From NCBI GenBank assembly GCA_965194375.1, contig CBDAEL010000001.1: a DNA stretch of 64,000 nt. One strand, 5' to 3'. Source of the stretch: Tabrizicola_A aquatica (lineage in GTDB: Bacteria > Pseudomonadota > Alphaproteobacteria > Rhodobacterales > Rhodobacteraceae). The notes below the pieces were generated by a model. That model did no database searches. It was not told where the DNA came from and saw only the letters and a program-made list of their open reading frames with translations. The position numbers and the translations under genes were made by a program. Below are positions 34,778 to 44,077 of this stretch, in pieces. Within the stretch, counting starts at the first letter, position 1. Every line of letters begins with the position of its first letter.

Positions 34778-34920
34778 TGCGGCTCCGCCTCGGACAAAGG
34801 GCCAAGGGTCCGTCGACAGCTCAAGCGCAGTGGGAACCAGCAGCAGAAACATGGCGCGCCCCTCTTCCGACAGATCCACGGTCAGCCGCTGATGGTCAGC
34901 GGAATCGGACAGCAATAGGC
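34744..34920 (-). pseudogene. Decayed C-terminal fragment of a MarR-family regulator
   Basis: Read on the minus strand, LLLSDSADHQRLTVDLSEEG and RAMFLLLVPTALELS resemble the wing and dimerisation helix of MarR proteins. After a one-base frame change, LGPLSEAEPHQVLDLLMRLA followed by a stop gives the usual MarR C-terminus. The N-terminal half is missing because iolB ends at 34922. About 59 codons survive. Overlaps the 3' end of the TetR gene. Confidence 0.55.
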
Positions 34921-34921
34921 T

Positions 34922-35728
34922 TCAGGCGTCGCGCTGGGCGATCCAGTCATGGTCGGGGTCGTTCTGAAACCGCCATTTTCGCAGCGGGCCGGCCATGACG
35001 TTCAGGTAATACATCTCATAGCCATAGGGCGCGCCGCAGGGATGGTGGCCTTTCGGCACCAAGACCAGATCGTGGTTCTTCACCGCCATGGTTTCGTCCA
35101 GTGACCCATCCTCGGTATAGACTCGCTGGATGCCAAACCCTTGGGCAGGGTTCAGCCGGTGGTAATAGGTCTCTTCCAGATAGGTCATGCGCGGAAAGTC
35201 GTCCTCGTCATGGCGATGGCTGGGATAGCTTGACCAATGCCCCGCCGGGGTGAACACCTCGGTCACGAGCAGGCTGTCGGCCACATCCCGCGCCTCCATG
35301 GCGATGTTGTTCACATAGCGCGTGTTGGTGCCCTTGCCGCGAGGGGTCAGCTCAATCCCCTCGGGGCCCAAACGCTGCGCCTTGTGCCCGCCTTTGCCCG
35401 GCGCGCGACAGACCGCAAGGGTGCAGTCGGTGGTCGCGACCGCCTCCCATGTGTCGCAGTTCGGCACATAAAGGCAGTGGGGTGGCGTTCTTTCAAACAC
35501 ATCCATCCGCGCGCCCATCACACCCCAATCCTGCCCCGAGGCGGTGATCTGCGCCTTACCCTCCACGATCACAAGAATCGCCTCATTCTCCCCGGTTGCC
35601 GCAGACACCCTGTCGCCCGCTGCCAGCCGATAAAGCGCAAAGCCGACATAGCCCCAGCCTGCCGTCTCGGGCGTGATGTCATGCACCTTGCCCTGAGTGC
35701 CATCAGGTTTGCGCAACAGGTTTGACAT
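34922..35728 (-). CDS. iolB: 5-deoxy-glucuronate isomerase
   Basis: 268-residue bicupin enzyme of myo-inositol breakdown, converting 5-deoxy-D-glucuronate to 5-dehydro-2-deoxy-D-gluconate. The metal site is visible as YPSHRHDEDDFPRMTYLEETYYHRL, split over two cupin strands, and NHDLVLVPKGHHPCGAPYGY closes the second cupin. ATG 35728 with AAAGGGC ahead. Last gene of iolC-iolD-iolE-iolB, 72 bp after iolE. Confidence 0.94.
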   Translation of the reverse strand: MSNLLRKPDGTQGKVHDITPETAGWGYVGFALYRLAAGDRVSAATGENEAILVIVEGKAQITASGQDWGVMGARMDVFERTPPHCLYVPNCDTWEAVATTDCTLAVCRAPGKGGHKAQRLGPEGIELTPRGKGTNTRYVNNIAMEARDVADSLLVTEVFTPAGHWSSYPSHRHDEDDFPRMTYLEETYYHRLNPAQGFGIQRVYTEDGSLDETMAVKNHDLVLVPKGHHPCGAPYGYEMYYLNVMAGPLRKWRFQNDPDHDWIAQRDA

Positions 35729-35800
35729 ATGGTGCCCTTTCATCTTGGCAAAAATACTCCCGGGGTGTGGGGGCGGGCCCCCACCTCGCCCTTTGCAGCG

Positions 35801-36697
35801 CTAAATCAGGCCGGCCTCTTTGGCCTGACGCTTCAGCGTGGCCAAGCCAAGGGTCTGATACAAGAGCGGGTTGCGAACCTTCGGGTCTTGCTCGGCCTCG
35901 ATCACGATCCAGCCGTCATAATGATGAGCGGCCAGAATCTTCAACAGCGGCCCGAAATCCACTCCGCCGTCCTGATCGCCGGGCACAGTGAAGGCGCCAC
36001 CGACAACGGCCTTCAGGAAAGACCAGCCTTCGGCGCGCACCTTGGCGGTGATGGCGGGACGGATGTTCTTGGCATGGAAATGCCGCACGCGGGCGGCGTG
36101 TTTGGTCAGCACGGTCACCGGGTCACCCCCACCAAAGGCGCAATGGCCCGCGTCGAACAGCAGGTGGGTATGGGGCCCAGTGGCGGCCATCAGCGCGTCA
36201 ATCTCCTCGGGGGATTCGACGATGGTGCCCATGTGGTGGTGATACACCAAGGTCACACCTTCACCTGCCAGATAGGCGGCAAAGGCCTCGAGCTTGGCCC
36301 CGAACGCCACCATTTCCGCAGGGGTCAGGCGCGGGCGGTCGTTCACCGGCTTGCCCGCGTCGCCATGAATGGCGTTGGAGGTTTCGCAGACGATCATCAC
36401 CTGACAGCCATTGTGCTTGAGCTTGGCAAGGTGGTGCTGGCAGGCCTTGATCTCATCCTCGACCGACCGCACCAACAGCTCGGTCGAATACCAGCCCGAG
36501 ATGAATTTCAGACCATATTCGGCCAAAAGCGCCCGAAGCGCCTCGGGCTCATCCGGCCAGCGGTGGCCGTTCTCAATGCCGTCAAAGCCGATCTGACGGC
36601 CCGCCTCGTCCAGAATGCGGGTGGTCGAGATGTCGGCGCCGATGGTTTGGTCGTCGTCATTGGCCCAGGCGATGGGGTTGGTTCCGAATTGAATCAT
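35801..36697 (-). CDS. iolE: myo-inosose-2 dehydratase
   Basis: 298-residue sugar-isomerase-fold (xylose-isomerase-like) dehydratase acting on scyllo-inosose, the second step of inositol breakdown. FGTNPIAWANDDD at the N-terminus, GFDGIENG, HHHMGTIVESPEEID (metal-site region) and LLFDAGHCAFGGGDP are characteristic; IVIEAEQDP gives the last acidic ligand. ATG 36697. Ten bases downstream of iolD. Confidence 0.94.
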   Translation of the reverse strand: MIQFGTNPIAWANDDDQTIGADISTTRILDEAGRQIGFDGIENGHRWPDEPEALRALLAEYGLKFISGWYSTELLVRSVEDEIKACQHHLAKLKHNGCQVMIVCETSNAIHGDAGKPVNDRPRLTPAEMVAFGAKLEAFAAYLAGEGVTLVYHHHMGTIVESPEEIDALMAATGPHTHLLFDAGHCAFGGGDPVTVLTKHAARVRHFHAKNIRPAITAKVRAEGWSFLKAVVGGAFTVPGDQDGGVDFGPLLKILAAHHYDGWIVIEAEQDPKVRNPLLYQTLGLATLKRQAKEAGLI

Positions 36698-36707
36698 CTT
36701 GTGGTTC

Positions 36708-38534
36708 CTAGTTGACCAGCCATTGCCGCTTGGTCGCTTCCTCATATCCCTTGCGGGCCTCATTCACTTCGGCCCGCGTTGACACTTCGGGCACGGCCAC
36801 ATCCCACCATGTGCCACCCGCCCCGGTGCCGGGCATCGGATCGGTGTCAATCACGATGACAGTGGGGATCTTGGCGGTCTTGGCAGCCTGCAGTTCCGTC
36901 TCAAGCTGGGCGATAGAGCCTGCTTTCACCACCGTTGCGCCCATGCTGCGAGCATGGGCCACAAAGTCGATCTGCGCGGGGTTCACATGATAGCTGTCGT
37001 CCAGAAGGTTGTTGAACGCAGCCCCGCCGGTGCCTTTTTGCAGCCGGTTGATACAGCCGTAACCGCGATTGTCGGTCAGCACGACAGTAAAGGGGATGCC
37101 CATCATCACCGCCGTCGCCAGTTCCGAGTTGGCCATCATATAGCTGCCATCGCCGACCATGCAGATCACGTCCTTTTCGGGCGCGGCCATCTTGATCCCG
37201 ATGGCTCCGGCAATCTCGTAGCCCATGCAGCTAAAGCCGTATTCCATGTGATAGCCACCAGCTGCCGCGCGCCACAGGACATGCAGCGCGCCGGGCATGG
37301 TGCCAGCCGCGCACATCACGACCGAGTCATTGCCCGTATTGCGCTGCACCGCGCCGATGACTTGGGCATCGGTCGGCAGGCCCGCGCCGTTGGGGGCGGC
37401 CATTAGCGCATCGGTGGTTTGGAACCACTGATCGCGGGCAGCAAAATCAGGGTCGGCAAAGCGGTGATCGCCCAAGCTGCCCGAAATCTTTTCCAGCGCC
37501 ACCTTGGCATCGGCGACAAGGCTTTGCGCGCCGCGCTTGGCGGCGTCATAGCCGTGGATGTTGATCGACAGGAGTTTGCGGTTCGGGGCGGAAAACACCG
37601 TCCATGATCCGGTGGTGAAATCCTGAAACCGGGTGCCGACGCCGATCACCAGATCGGCCTCGGCCGCCAGTTTGTTGCCACAGCCGGTGCCGGTCACGCC
37701 GGGCGAGCCGAAGTGCAGCTTGTCCTGCCAATCCACCGCGCCTTTGCCCGCTTGGGTCTCCACCATAGGGATGTTGTGGCGCTGGGCAAAGTCACGCAGC
37801 GTGGCCTCGGCCCCTGAATAGATCACCCCGCCACCCGTCACGATGAGCGGGTTCTTGGCGGCCTTGATCGCGGCTACTGCTTCGGCCAGTTCGCGGGCAT
37901 CGGGTTCTGGACGGCGGATGTGCCAGACTTTGGGGGCAAAAAACTCCACCGGGTAATCATAGGCTTCGGTCTGCGTGTCTTGGCAGAAGGCAAGGCACAC
38001 TGGCCCGCAATTGGCCGGATCGGTCATCACGCGCAGGGCGCGGGGCAGTGCGGTGAGGATATGTTCGGGCCGTGAAATGCGGTCGAAATAGCGCACCACA
38101 GGGCGGAAGCAGTCATTGGCCGACACGGTCGCATCGTCGAAATCCTCGATCTGTTGCAGAACCGGATCGGGCGCGCGGTTGGCGAACACATCGCCGGGGA
38201 TGAACAGCACGGGCAGGCGGTTCACATGGGCCAAGGCGGCGGCGGTGACCATATTGGTCGCTCCCGGCCCGATGGAGGAGGTGACCGCCATCGCCCGGCG
38301 GCGTTTGTGGGTTTTGGCAAAGGCAATGGCGGCATGGGCCATGGTCTGCTCATTATGCCCGCGCCATGTCGGCAGGGTGTCCTTGATATCGTGCAGCGCC
38401 TCACCCAGACCGGCCACATTGCCGTGGCCAAAGATCGCCCAGACGCCTTCGATGAACCGCTCGCCCTCTTCGGTCATCTGGACAGACAGCCATTTCACCA
38501 TGGCCTGCGCGGCGGTGAGCCGAATCGTTGTCAT
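36708..38534 (-). CDS. iolD: 3D-(3,5/4)-trihydroxycyclohexane-1,2-dione hydrolase
   Basis: 608-residue thiamine-diphosphate enzyme that opens the inositol ring. ThDP-family domain order is clear: N-terminal PYR domain (GNVAGLGEALHD, AFAKTHKRRRAMAVTSSIGPG), central domain, and C-terminal PP domain with the ThDP/Mg motif MVGDGSYMMANSELA and TDNRGYGCINRL. Start ATG 38534 overlaps the iolC stop by four bases. Confidence 0.95.
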   Translation of the reverse strand: MTTIRLTAAQAMVKWLSVQMTEEGERFIEGVWAIFGHGNVAGLGEALHDIKDTLPTWRGHNEQTMAHAAIAFAKTHKRRRAMAVTSSIGPGATNMVTAAALAHVNRLPVLFIPGDVFANRAPDPVLQQIEDFDDATVSANDCFRPVVRYFDRISRPEHILTALPRALRVMTDPANCGPVCLAFCQDTQTEAYDYPVEFFAPKVWHIRRPEPDARELAEAVAAIKAAKNPLIVTGGGVIYSGAEATLRDFAQRHNIPMVETQAGKGAVDWQDKLHFGSPGVTGTGCGNKLAAEADLVIGVGTRFQDFTTGSWTVFSAPNRKLLSINIHGYDAAKRGAQSLVADAKVALEKISGSLGDHRFADPDFAARDQWFQTTDALMAAPNGAGLPTDAQVIGAVQRNTGNDSVVMCAAGTMPGALHVLWRAAAGGYHMEYGFSCMGYEIAGAIGIKMAAPEKDVICMVGDGSYMMANSELATAVMMGIPFTVVLTDNRGYGCINRLQKGTGGAAFNNLLDDSYHVNPAQIDFVAHARSMGATVVKAGSIAQLETELQAAKTAKIPTVIVIDTDPMPGTGAGGTWWDVAVPEVSTRAEVNEARKGYEEATKRQWLVN

Positions 38535-40438
38535 GTCTTCTCTCCCTGTGCCGCCCGGGCGGCGTCCCAGATGCCGCACAGGCGGGCGTATTTGGTGGCC
38601 ATGTCCTGCACGGCCTGATCGTCGGTCAGCTTGCCCGCCAGCCAGCCGCGCGCCGCATCGCCAAAGATGGTGCGGCCGATGGCAAAGCCTTTCACCAGAT
38701 CGTGCCGCGCGGCAAGCGCGAGCGAGGCCGCAAGCGCGGCTTCGCTGGCATCCAGCCCTAAGACGACAATGCCGCGCACATGGGGATCGCGCGATGTGAT
38801 CGCCTCACAGGCGGCGCGATAGGCGGCGTCGGTGGCAAAGGGTTCCAGCTTCCACCAATCGGGATAGATGCCCAGATCGTAGAACCGCGAAATCACCTCG
38901 GCGCTGGTGGTGTCCTTCACCGGGAAGACTTTGGACGGAATGATCTCCAACAACATCTCGAGCCTGTTGCGGCGGCAGGCGTGGAACAGGCGGCGCACGG
39001 TGTCTTCCTGCTGGGCCTTCATCTCGGGTGTATCGTCCGGGTGATAAAAGCACAGAACCTTGACCACATGCTCCAAGGGCCATTCCGACAGCCCGCCGAA
39101 ATCAGGGCCGATCTCGGGTTCCAGCGTCAGGGGGCGCGAGCCGGGCCATTCCACCGGATGCCCGATCCAAAGGCCAGTTCCGGCGGCGGCATACAGCGCA
39201 TCGCGGCCAAGGCGCGAATCGCACAGGATGCCATAGCCGGGCTGACCGGCTGACACCTGAAGCGCGGCTTTCAGGCACAGCTTTTTGAACGCGCCGATCT
39301 TTTCCGGCGTGGCCCCGTCCATCGCCTCAAGCTGCATACGATGGTCAAAGGCAAAGACCCGCATGCTGGACCAATCCTTGTGACGGTTGGTGGACCAGTG
39401 GATCTGCTCCAGCGCGGCATCCTTGCGCAGGGCTTTGGTGACCACGCCGCGGTTCAGGAAGAACTGCAGCTCCTCCCATGAGGGATAGGCGGGTGTGCAG
39501 CCGTGGCGTGACACGGCAAAGGCCCCGCAGGCGTTGGCGTATTTCAGGGCGATGGGCCAAGGTTCGCCATCCAGCCAGCCTTTCAACAGGCCCGACATAA
39601 ACCCGTCACCTGCGCCCAGCACGTTGAACACCTCGATCGGAAAGCCGGGGCCGGAGTCGCCGTCATCAAGGCTGTCGGGAATGGCCCCGGTAAAGGCCGC
39701 CGCGCCCATCGGTCCGCGTTTGCAGACCAGCGTGGCGGCAGACACTGCCCGCACGGCGCGCAGGGCGGCGATGGTGTCGGTGGTGCCGCCTGCGATGTGG
39801 AATTCTTCTTCGGTGCCGACGATCAGATCAAACAGATGCAATGTGGATTGCAGTTTGGCTGTCACGGCGGCGGATTCGATGAACCGGCTTTCGCCATCGC
39901 CATGGCCCGCCAAACCCCAAAGATTGGGGCGATAATCGATGTCCAAAGCGGTTTGCAGCCCGTGCTTGCGTGCCAGATGCAGCGCCTTCATCACGGCGGC
40001 TTCGGTGCGGGGGTTGGACAGGTGCGTCCCGGTCGCCACCACGGCGCGGGCCGAGGCGATAAAGCCCTCGTCAATGTCATCTTCGCACAGCGCCATATCG
40101 GCGCAGTTTTCGCGGTAGAAGATCAGGGGAAACTGCTGCTCATCGCGGATGCCCAGCAGCACCAGTGCCGTCAGCCTGTCAGGGTCGGTCTTCACGCCCT
40201 CCACATTGACACCCTCGCGCGCCAGCTCCTCTCGGATAAAGCGGCCCATGTGCTCGTTCCCGACGCGGGTGATCAACGCCGAGCGCAGCCCCAGACGCGC
40301 CGTGCCCGCCGCCATATTGCAGGGGCTGCCACCGATGTACTTCTGGAACGACCCCATATCCTCCAGCCGCCCGCCCACCTGCGCGCCGTACAGATCCACC
40401 GAGGCGCGACCAATGGTGATGACGTCCAGAGTTTTCAT
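38531..40438 (-). CDS. iolC: IolC-IolJ fusion: 5-dehydro-2-deoxygluconokinase plus DUF2090 aldolase domain
   Basis: 635 residues, about twice a lone IolC. Residues 1-~325 are a PfkB kinase (TIGRASVDLYGAQVGG, YIGGSPCNMAAGTARLG, catalytic FNVLGAGDGFMSGLL). Residues ~345-630 are the DUF2090/IolJ-type aldolase domain (MRVFAFDHRMQLEAMDG, YGILCDSRLGRDAL, GIVVLGLDASEA). The fusion would phosphorylate 5-dehydro-2-deoxygluconate and then cleave the product to dihydroxyacetone phosphate and malonate semialdehyde. This two-domain form is common in alphaproteobacteria. First gene of the operon; preceded by two GGAA-TTCC dyads. iolA and iolG are not in the window. Confidence 0.93.
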   Translation of the reverse strand: MKTLDVITIGRASVDLYGAQVGGRLEDMGSFQKYIGGSPCNMAAGTARLGLRSALITRVGNEHMGRFIREELAREGVNVEGVKTDPDRLTALVLLGIRDEQQFPLIFYRENCADMALCEDDIDEGFIASARAVVATGTHLSNPRTEAAVMKALHLARKHGLQTALDIDYRPNLWGLAGHGDGESRFIESAAVTAKLQSTLHLFDLIVGTEEEFHIAGGTTDTIAALRAVRAVSAATLVCKRGPMGAAAFTGAIPDSLDDGDSGPGFPIEVFNVLGAGDGFMSGLLKGWLDGEPWPIALKYANACGAFAVSRHGCTPAYPSWEELQFFLNRGVVTKALRKDAALEQIHWSTNRHKDWSSMRVFAFDHRMQLEAMDGATPEKIGAFKKLCLKAALQVSAGQPGYGILCDSRLGRDALYAAAGTGLWIGHPVEWPGSRPLTLEPEIGPDFGGLSEWPLEHVVKVLCFYHPDDTPEMKAQQEDTVRRLFHACRRNRLEMLLEIIPSKVFPVKDTTSAEVISRFYDLGIYPDWWKLEPFATDAAYRAACEAITSRDPHVRGIVVLGLDASEAALAASLALAARHDLVKGFAIGRTIFGDAARGWLAGKLTDDQAVQDMATKYARLCGIWDAARAAQGEKT

Positions 40439-40487
40439 CCCGTTCTCCCAAAGCCGAAAGCGGCGCACCGGGGCTTGCCCAGCTTGT

Positions 40488-40531
40488 GGAATAAATATTC
40501 CAAAACGGCAAAAATTGGAAGTGAAAATTCC
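40488..40531. promoter_or_regulatory. Pair of IolR-type operator sites upstream of iolC
   Basis: GGAA-TAAATA-TTCC (40488-40501) exactly fits the GGAA-N6-TTCC site reported for the RpiR-type repressor IolR in Sinorhizobium. A second dyad, TTGGAA-N7-TTCCAA (40515-40533), has its centre about 30 bp away, roughly three helical turns. They lie 50-95 bp upstream of the iolC start, the expected promoter zone. No iolR gene is in the window. Confidence 0.65.
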
Positions 40532-40543
40532 AAGACCAAGGGG

Positions 40544-40903
40544 TTAGGCGCGGCGCATCCTGTGCCCCGGCGCGCCCCAAACCGATACGAAAACCTCTGG
40601 GCCGTCGTCGGTGCTTAAGTGCTCGGGCGTGATGCCCACCACGCGGACACGAAGTTCCTGACCTGTTGCAATCAAGGGCATGAGCAGCTGATCGATCACT
40701 GGGCCCAAATGCCCAAGGCTGCGCAGGCGGGTTCGGCCGAAAACCCCGAGCACCCGTTGGTGGACCATGGCCGTCACGATCACTCTGCCGTGGGCATCAA
40801 GGCTCAGCGCCACCGTGTCGCCCAAGCTCAGCCCGGACCGGCCCACATGGATCTGCAGATCATGGACCGGTACCTTGGCCAAAAGCGGAATCGGAGTGTC
40901 CAT
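40544..40903 (-). CDS. Hypothetical protein of unknown family
   Basis: 119 residues, soluble, no signal or membrane segment. Probably a beta-rich small domain: HDLQIHVGRSGLSLGDTVALSL, RVIVTAMVHQRVLGVFGR and ELRVRVVGITPEHL. ATG 40903 forms a TGATG junction with a 47-codon frame (41046-40903) that may be a tiny upstream gene; that frame has no recognisable motif. Located between the iol promoter and the clpB promoter, on the minus strand. I do not recognise the family. Confidence 0.55.
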   Translation of the reverse strand: MDTPIPLLAKVPVHDLQIHVGRSGLSLGDTVALSLDAHGRVIVTAMVHQRVLGVFGRTRLRSLGHLGPVIDQLLMPLIATGQELRVRVVGITPEHLSTDDGPEVFVSVWGAPGHRMRRA

Positions 40904-41430
40904 CAGGGTGCCGCCTTCTTTGTGTCATCCAACAGAAGTCTGGCGGCTTTGCCGGGGCTCATAACAAGCCCAAATGTCAGGGCTGCACCCGGCTTGGCAG
41001 TATGTCGCGCAAGGTTTAGGCCATTTCGGCAGCATCTTGCGCCCATGACAAAGCCCGGGCCGCTTTCAGGCGCTTCACGGGAAGATCTGATGAACCGGTG
41101 GGGAAAGCCGCCACCTGAAAGATCGACCTGTCGTTGATCTGCGACATTGCCTCAATCATCGCGAGGGTGTTCTCCTTTCCCTATCCGGGTCTTCGGGGGT
41201 GCCCCCGATCTGCCAGAGGGACCATCAACGCTTGATTGACGCGCGATCGCAGGCGCATAACTGTCTTCTCCAAGAGGATAGGCTGCGGGCCGGTCGGGCA
41301 AAAAATGACGCGCTGAGCGGGGGAGGCGGCATTGCAAAACCGCAAAACCGCCCCCAAGTTATTGTTAAGGCCATGGCGGCTGTGCTGGGATTCTGGGCAC
41401 CGCGAAGGCGCTTTTAAAAGGAGATAGCCG
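40904..41430. other. clpB upstream region
   Basis: 527 bp without a supported gene apart from the possible 47-codon frame at 41046-40903. It contains a perfect 7-bp inverted repeat TCGGGGG / CCCCCGA (41193-41208) and a CTTGAT element at 41231, which could be the -35 of a heat-shock promoter, though no convincing -10 follows at standard spacing. Confidence 0.4.
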
Positions 41431-44046
41431 ATGAATTTGGAGAAATTCACGGAGCGTTCGCGCGGCTTTATTCAGGCGGCGCAAACCATCGCGATGCGCG
41501 AAAGCCATCAGCGTGTGCTGCCGGACCATCTGTTGAAAGCCTTGATGGACGACGATCAGGGGCTTGCGTCCAACTTGATTCGCAAGGCGGGTGGCAGCCC
41601 GGAGCGGGTGAATGAGGCGATCAACACGTCGATCGCCAAATTGCCCAAGGTGACCGGCGGTGATGGCAGCACCTATGTTGATCCGTCCTTGGTGCGCGTG
41701 CTGGACGAGGCCGAGGCGGTGGCCAAAAAGGCTGGAGACAGCTTTGTGCCTGTGGAGCGCCTGCTGACCGCGCTGGCGCTGGTGAACACCCGGGCGCGCG
41801 ATGCCTTGACTGCCGGTGCGGTGAATGCCCAAGCCTTGAACGCCGCGATCAACGAGGTGCGCAAGGGCCGCACGGCTGACAGCGCCTCCTCCGAAGAGAC
41901 GATGGAGGCCTTGAACAAATACGCCCGCGATCTGACCGAGGCGGCAGCCAGTGGCAAGATCGACCCGATCATCGGCCGCGACGAGGAGATTCGCCGCACC
42001 ATGCAGGTGCTGTCCCGCCGCACCAAGAACAACCCGGTGCTGATCGGTGAGCCGGGTGTGGGCAAAACCGCGATTGCTGAGGGGCTTGCGCTCCGCATCG
42101 TGAACGGCGACGTGCCGGAATCCCTGCGCAACAAGAAGCTTATGGCCTTGGACATGGGCGCGCTGATTGCGGGGGCCAAATACCGCGGCGATTTCGAAGA
42201 GCGTCTGAAGGCCGTGTTGAACGAGGTGACGGCGGCGCAGGGCGACATCATCCTCTTCATCGACGAGATGCACACGCTTGTCGGCGCGGGCAAATCGGAT
42301 GGCGCGATGGATGCGGCCAACCTCATCAAGCCTGCCCTTGCGCGGGGTGAGTTGCATTGCGTGGGTGCCACCACGCTGGATGAATACCGCAAATATGTGG
42401 AAAAGGACGCAGCTCTGGCCCGCCGGTTCCAGCCCGTGATGGTGTCGGAGCCGACGGTGGAGGACACCATCTCAATCCTCCGCGGGATCAAGGAGAAGTA
42501 TGAGCTGCATCACGGCGTGCGGATCGCCGACAGCGCCTTGGTCGCCGCAGCCACGCTGTCGCACCGCTATATCACCGACCGTTTCTTGCCCGACAAGGCG
42601 ATTGACCTTGTGGACGAGGCTGCCAGCCGGCTGCGGATGGAGGTGGACAGCAAACCCGAAGAACTGGACCAGCTGGACCGCCAGATCTTGCAGCTTCAGA
42701 TTGAAGCCGAGGCGCTGAAGAAAGAGGATGATGCGGCGTCCAAGGATCGGTTGGAGCGGTTGGAAAAAGAGCTGGCGGATCTGCAGGAGCAATCCTCGGA
42801 AATGACGGCCAAATGGCAGTCAGAGCGCGACAGCTTGGAACAGGCCCGTGACCTGAAAGAACAGCTGGACCGCGCCCGTGCCGAGTTGGAGCAGGCGAAG
42901 CGTGAAGGTGATTTCGGCAAAGCGGGCGAGCTGCAATATGGCCGCATCCCGGGTCTTGAGAAATTCTTGGCCGAGGCCGAGGCACGTGAGGGGGAGGCTT
43001 TGGTCTCCGAAGCCGTGCGGCCTGAACAGATTGCCGAGGTCGTGGAACGCTGGACCGGCATTCCCACCACGAAAATGCTGGAGGGCGAACGTGAAAAGCT
43101 GCTGCGGATGGAGGAAGAGCTTGGCAAGCGGGTGATCGGCCAGCGTGCCGCCGTGGTGGCGGTTTCCAACGCTGTCCGCCGGGCGCGCGCTGGGCTGAAC
43201 GACGAGGGGCGGCCTTTGGGCAGCTTCCTGTTCCTCGGGCCCACCGGCGTCGGCAAGACCGAGCTGACCAAATCTGTCGCCGCCTATCTTTTCGACGATG
43301 AAAACGCGATGGTCCGCATCGACATGTCGGAATTCATGGAGAAACACTCGGTCGCGCGGCTGATCGGCGCGCCTCCGGGCTATGTTGGCTATGATGAGGG
43401 CGGCGTGCTGACCGAAGCGGTGCGGCGGCGGCCCTATCAGGTGGTGCTGTTCGATGAGGTGGAAAAGGCCCACCCGGATGTGTTCAACGTGCTGTTGCAG
43501 GTGCTGGATGATGGCATCCTGACCGATGGTCAGGGTCGCACGGTGGACTTTAAGCAGACGCTGATCATCCTGACGTCGAATCTTGGGGCACGGGCCTTGT
43601 CGGAACTGCCCGAAGGGGCGGACCCGGCAGGTGCGCGGCGTGAGGTGGAAGAGGCCGTGCGCCAGCATTTCCGCCCCGAGTTCCTGAACCGTCTGGATGA
43701 GCAGATCATCTTTGACCGCCTGAACCGTGCCGATATGGATGGTATTGTCACCATTCAGTTGAAGCGGTTGGAAAAGCGTTTGGCGGCGCGCAAGATCACG
43801 CTGGAGCTGGATACTGACGCGCTCGCTTGGTTGGCGGACGAGGGGTATGATCCTGTGTTCGGCGCGCGGCCCCTGAAGCGGGTGATCCAGCGCCATCTGC
43901 AAGACCCCTTGGCCGAGATGATCTTGGCCGGTGACGTGCTGGACGGGGCAACGATCCAGATTAAGGCCGGACCCGAGGGGCTGCTGATCGGGGATAGAGT
44001 GTCGGCCTCGCGCCGTGTGCGACCCAGTGAGGCGATTGTTCACTGA
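41431..44046 (+). CDS. clpB: Disaggregase chaperone ClpB
   Basis: 871-residue Hsp100 AAA+ disaggregase working with DnaK to rescue aggregated proteins. N-domain (1-~150), first ATPase domain with Walker A GEPGVGKTAIAEG (about residue 205), a middle coiled coil rich in Glu/Lys (about 410-530), second ATPase domain with Walker A LGPTGVGKTELTKS (about 603) and Walker B VLFDEVEKAHPD. GGAG precedes ATG 41431. A strong terminator follows. Monocistronic; probably heat-shock controlled. Confidence 0.97.
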   Translation: MNLEKFTERSRGFIQAAQTIAMRESHQRVLPDHLLKALMDDDQGLASNLIRKAGGSPERVNEAINTSIAKLPKVTGGDGSTYVDPSLVRVLDEAEAVAKKAGDSFVPVERLLTALALVNTRARDALTAGAVNAQALNAAINEVRKGRTADSASSEETMEALNKYARDLTEAAASGKIDPIIGRDEEIRRTMQVLSRRTKNNPVLIGEPGVGKTAIAEGLALRIVNGDVPESLRNKKLMALDMGALIAGAKYRGDFEERLKAVLNEVTAAQGDIILFIDEMHTLVGAGKSDGAMDAANLIKPALARGELHCVGATTLDEYRKYVEKDAALARRFQPVMVSEPTVEDTISILRGIKEKYELHHGVRIADSALVAAATLSHRYITDRFLPDKAIDLVDEAASRLRMEVDSKPEELDQLDRQILQLQIEAEALKKEDDAASKDRLERLEKELADLQEQSSEMTAKWQSERDSLEQARDLKEQLDRARAELEQAKREGDFGKAGELQYGRIPGLEKFLAEAEAREGEALVSEAVRPEQIAEVVERWTGIPTTKMLEGEREKLLRMEEELGKRVIGQRAAVVAVSNAVRRARAGLNDEGRPLGSFLFLGPTGVGKTELTKSVAAYLFDDENAMVRIDMSEFMEKHSVARLIGAPPGYVGYDEGGVLTEAVRRRPYQVVLFDEVEKAHPDVFNVLLQVLDDGILTDGQGRTVDFKQTLIILTSNLGARALSELPEGADPAGARREVEEAVRQHFRPEFLNRLDEQIIFDRLNRADMDGIVTIQLKRLEKRLAARKITLELDTDALAWLADEGYDPVFGARPLKRVIQRHLQDPLAEMILAGDVLDGATIQIKAGPEGLLIGDRVSASRRVRPSEAIVH

Positions 44047-44048
44047 CC

Positions 44049-44077
44049 AAAAGGCCCCCGCACTCTGGGGGCCTTTT
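44049..44077. terminator. Bidirectional terminator between clpB and the GntR gene
   Basis: AAAAGGCCCCC (44049-44059) pairs perfectly with GGGGGCCTTTT (44067-44077), 7-nt loop. Flanking A and T runs make it usable from both strands, ending clpB and the hpa-gntR transcript. Confidence 0.85.

Noticed and set aside
41221..41280. Sigma-32 heat-shock promoter for clpB
   Set aside because: CTTGAT at 41231 is suggestive, but the downstream CATAAC is at the wrong spacing and a poor match; not called as a promoter.
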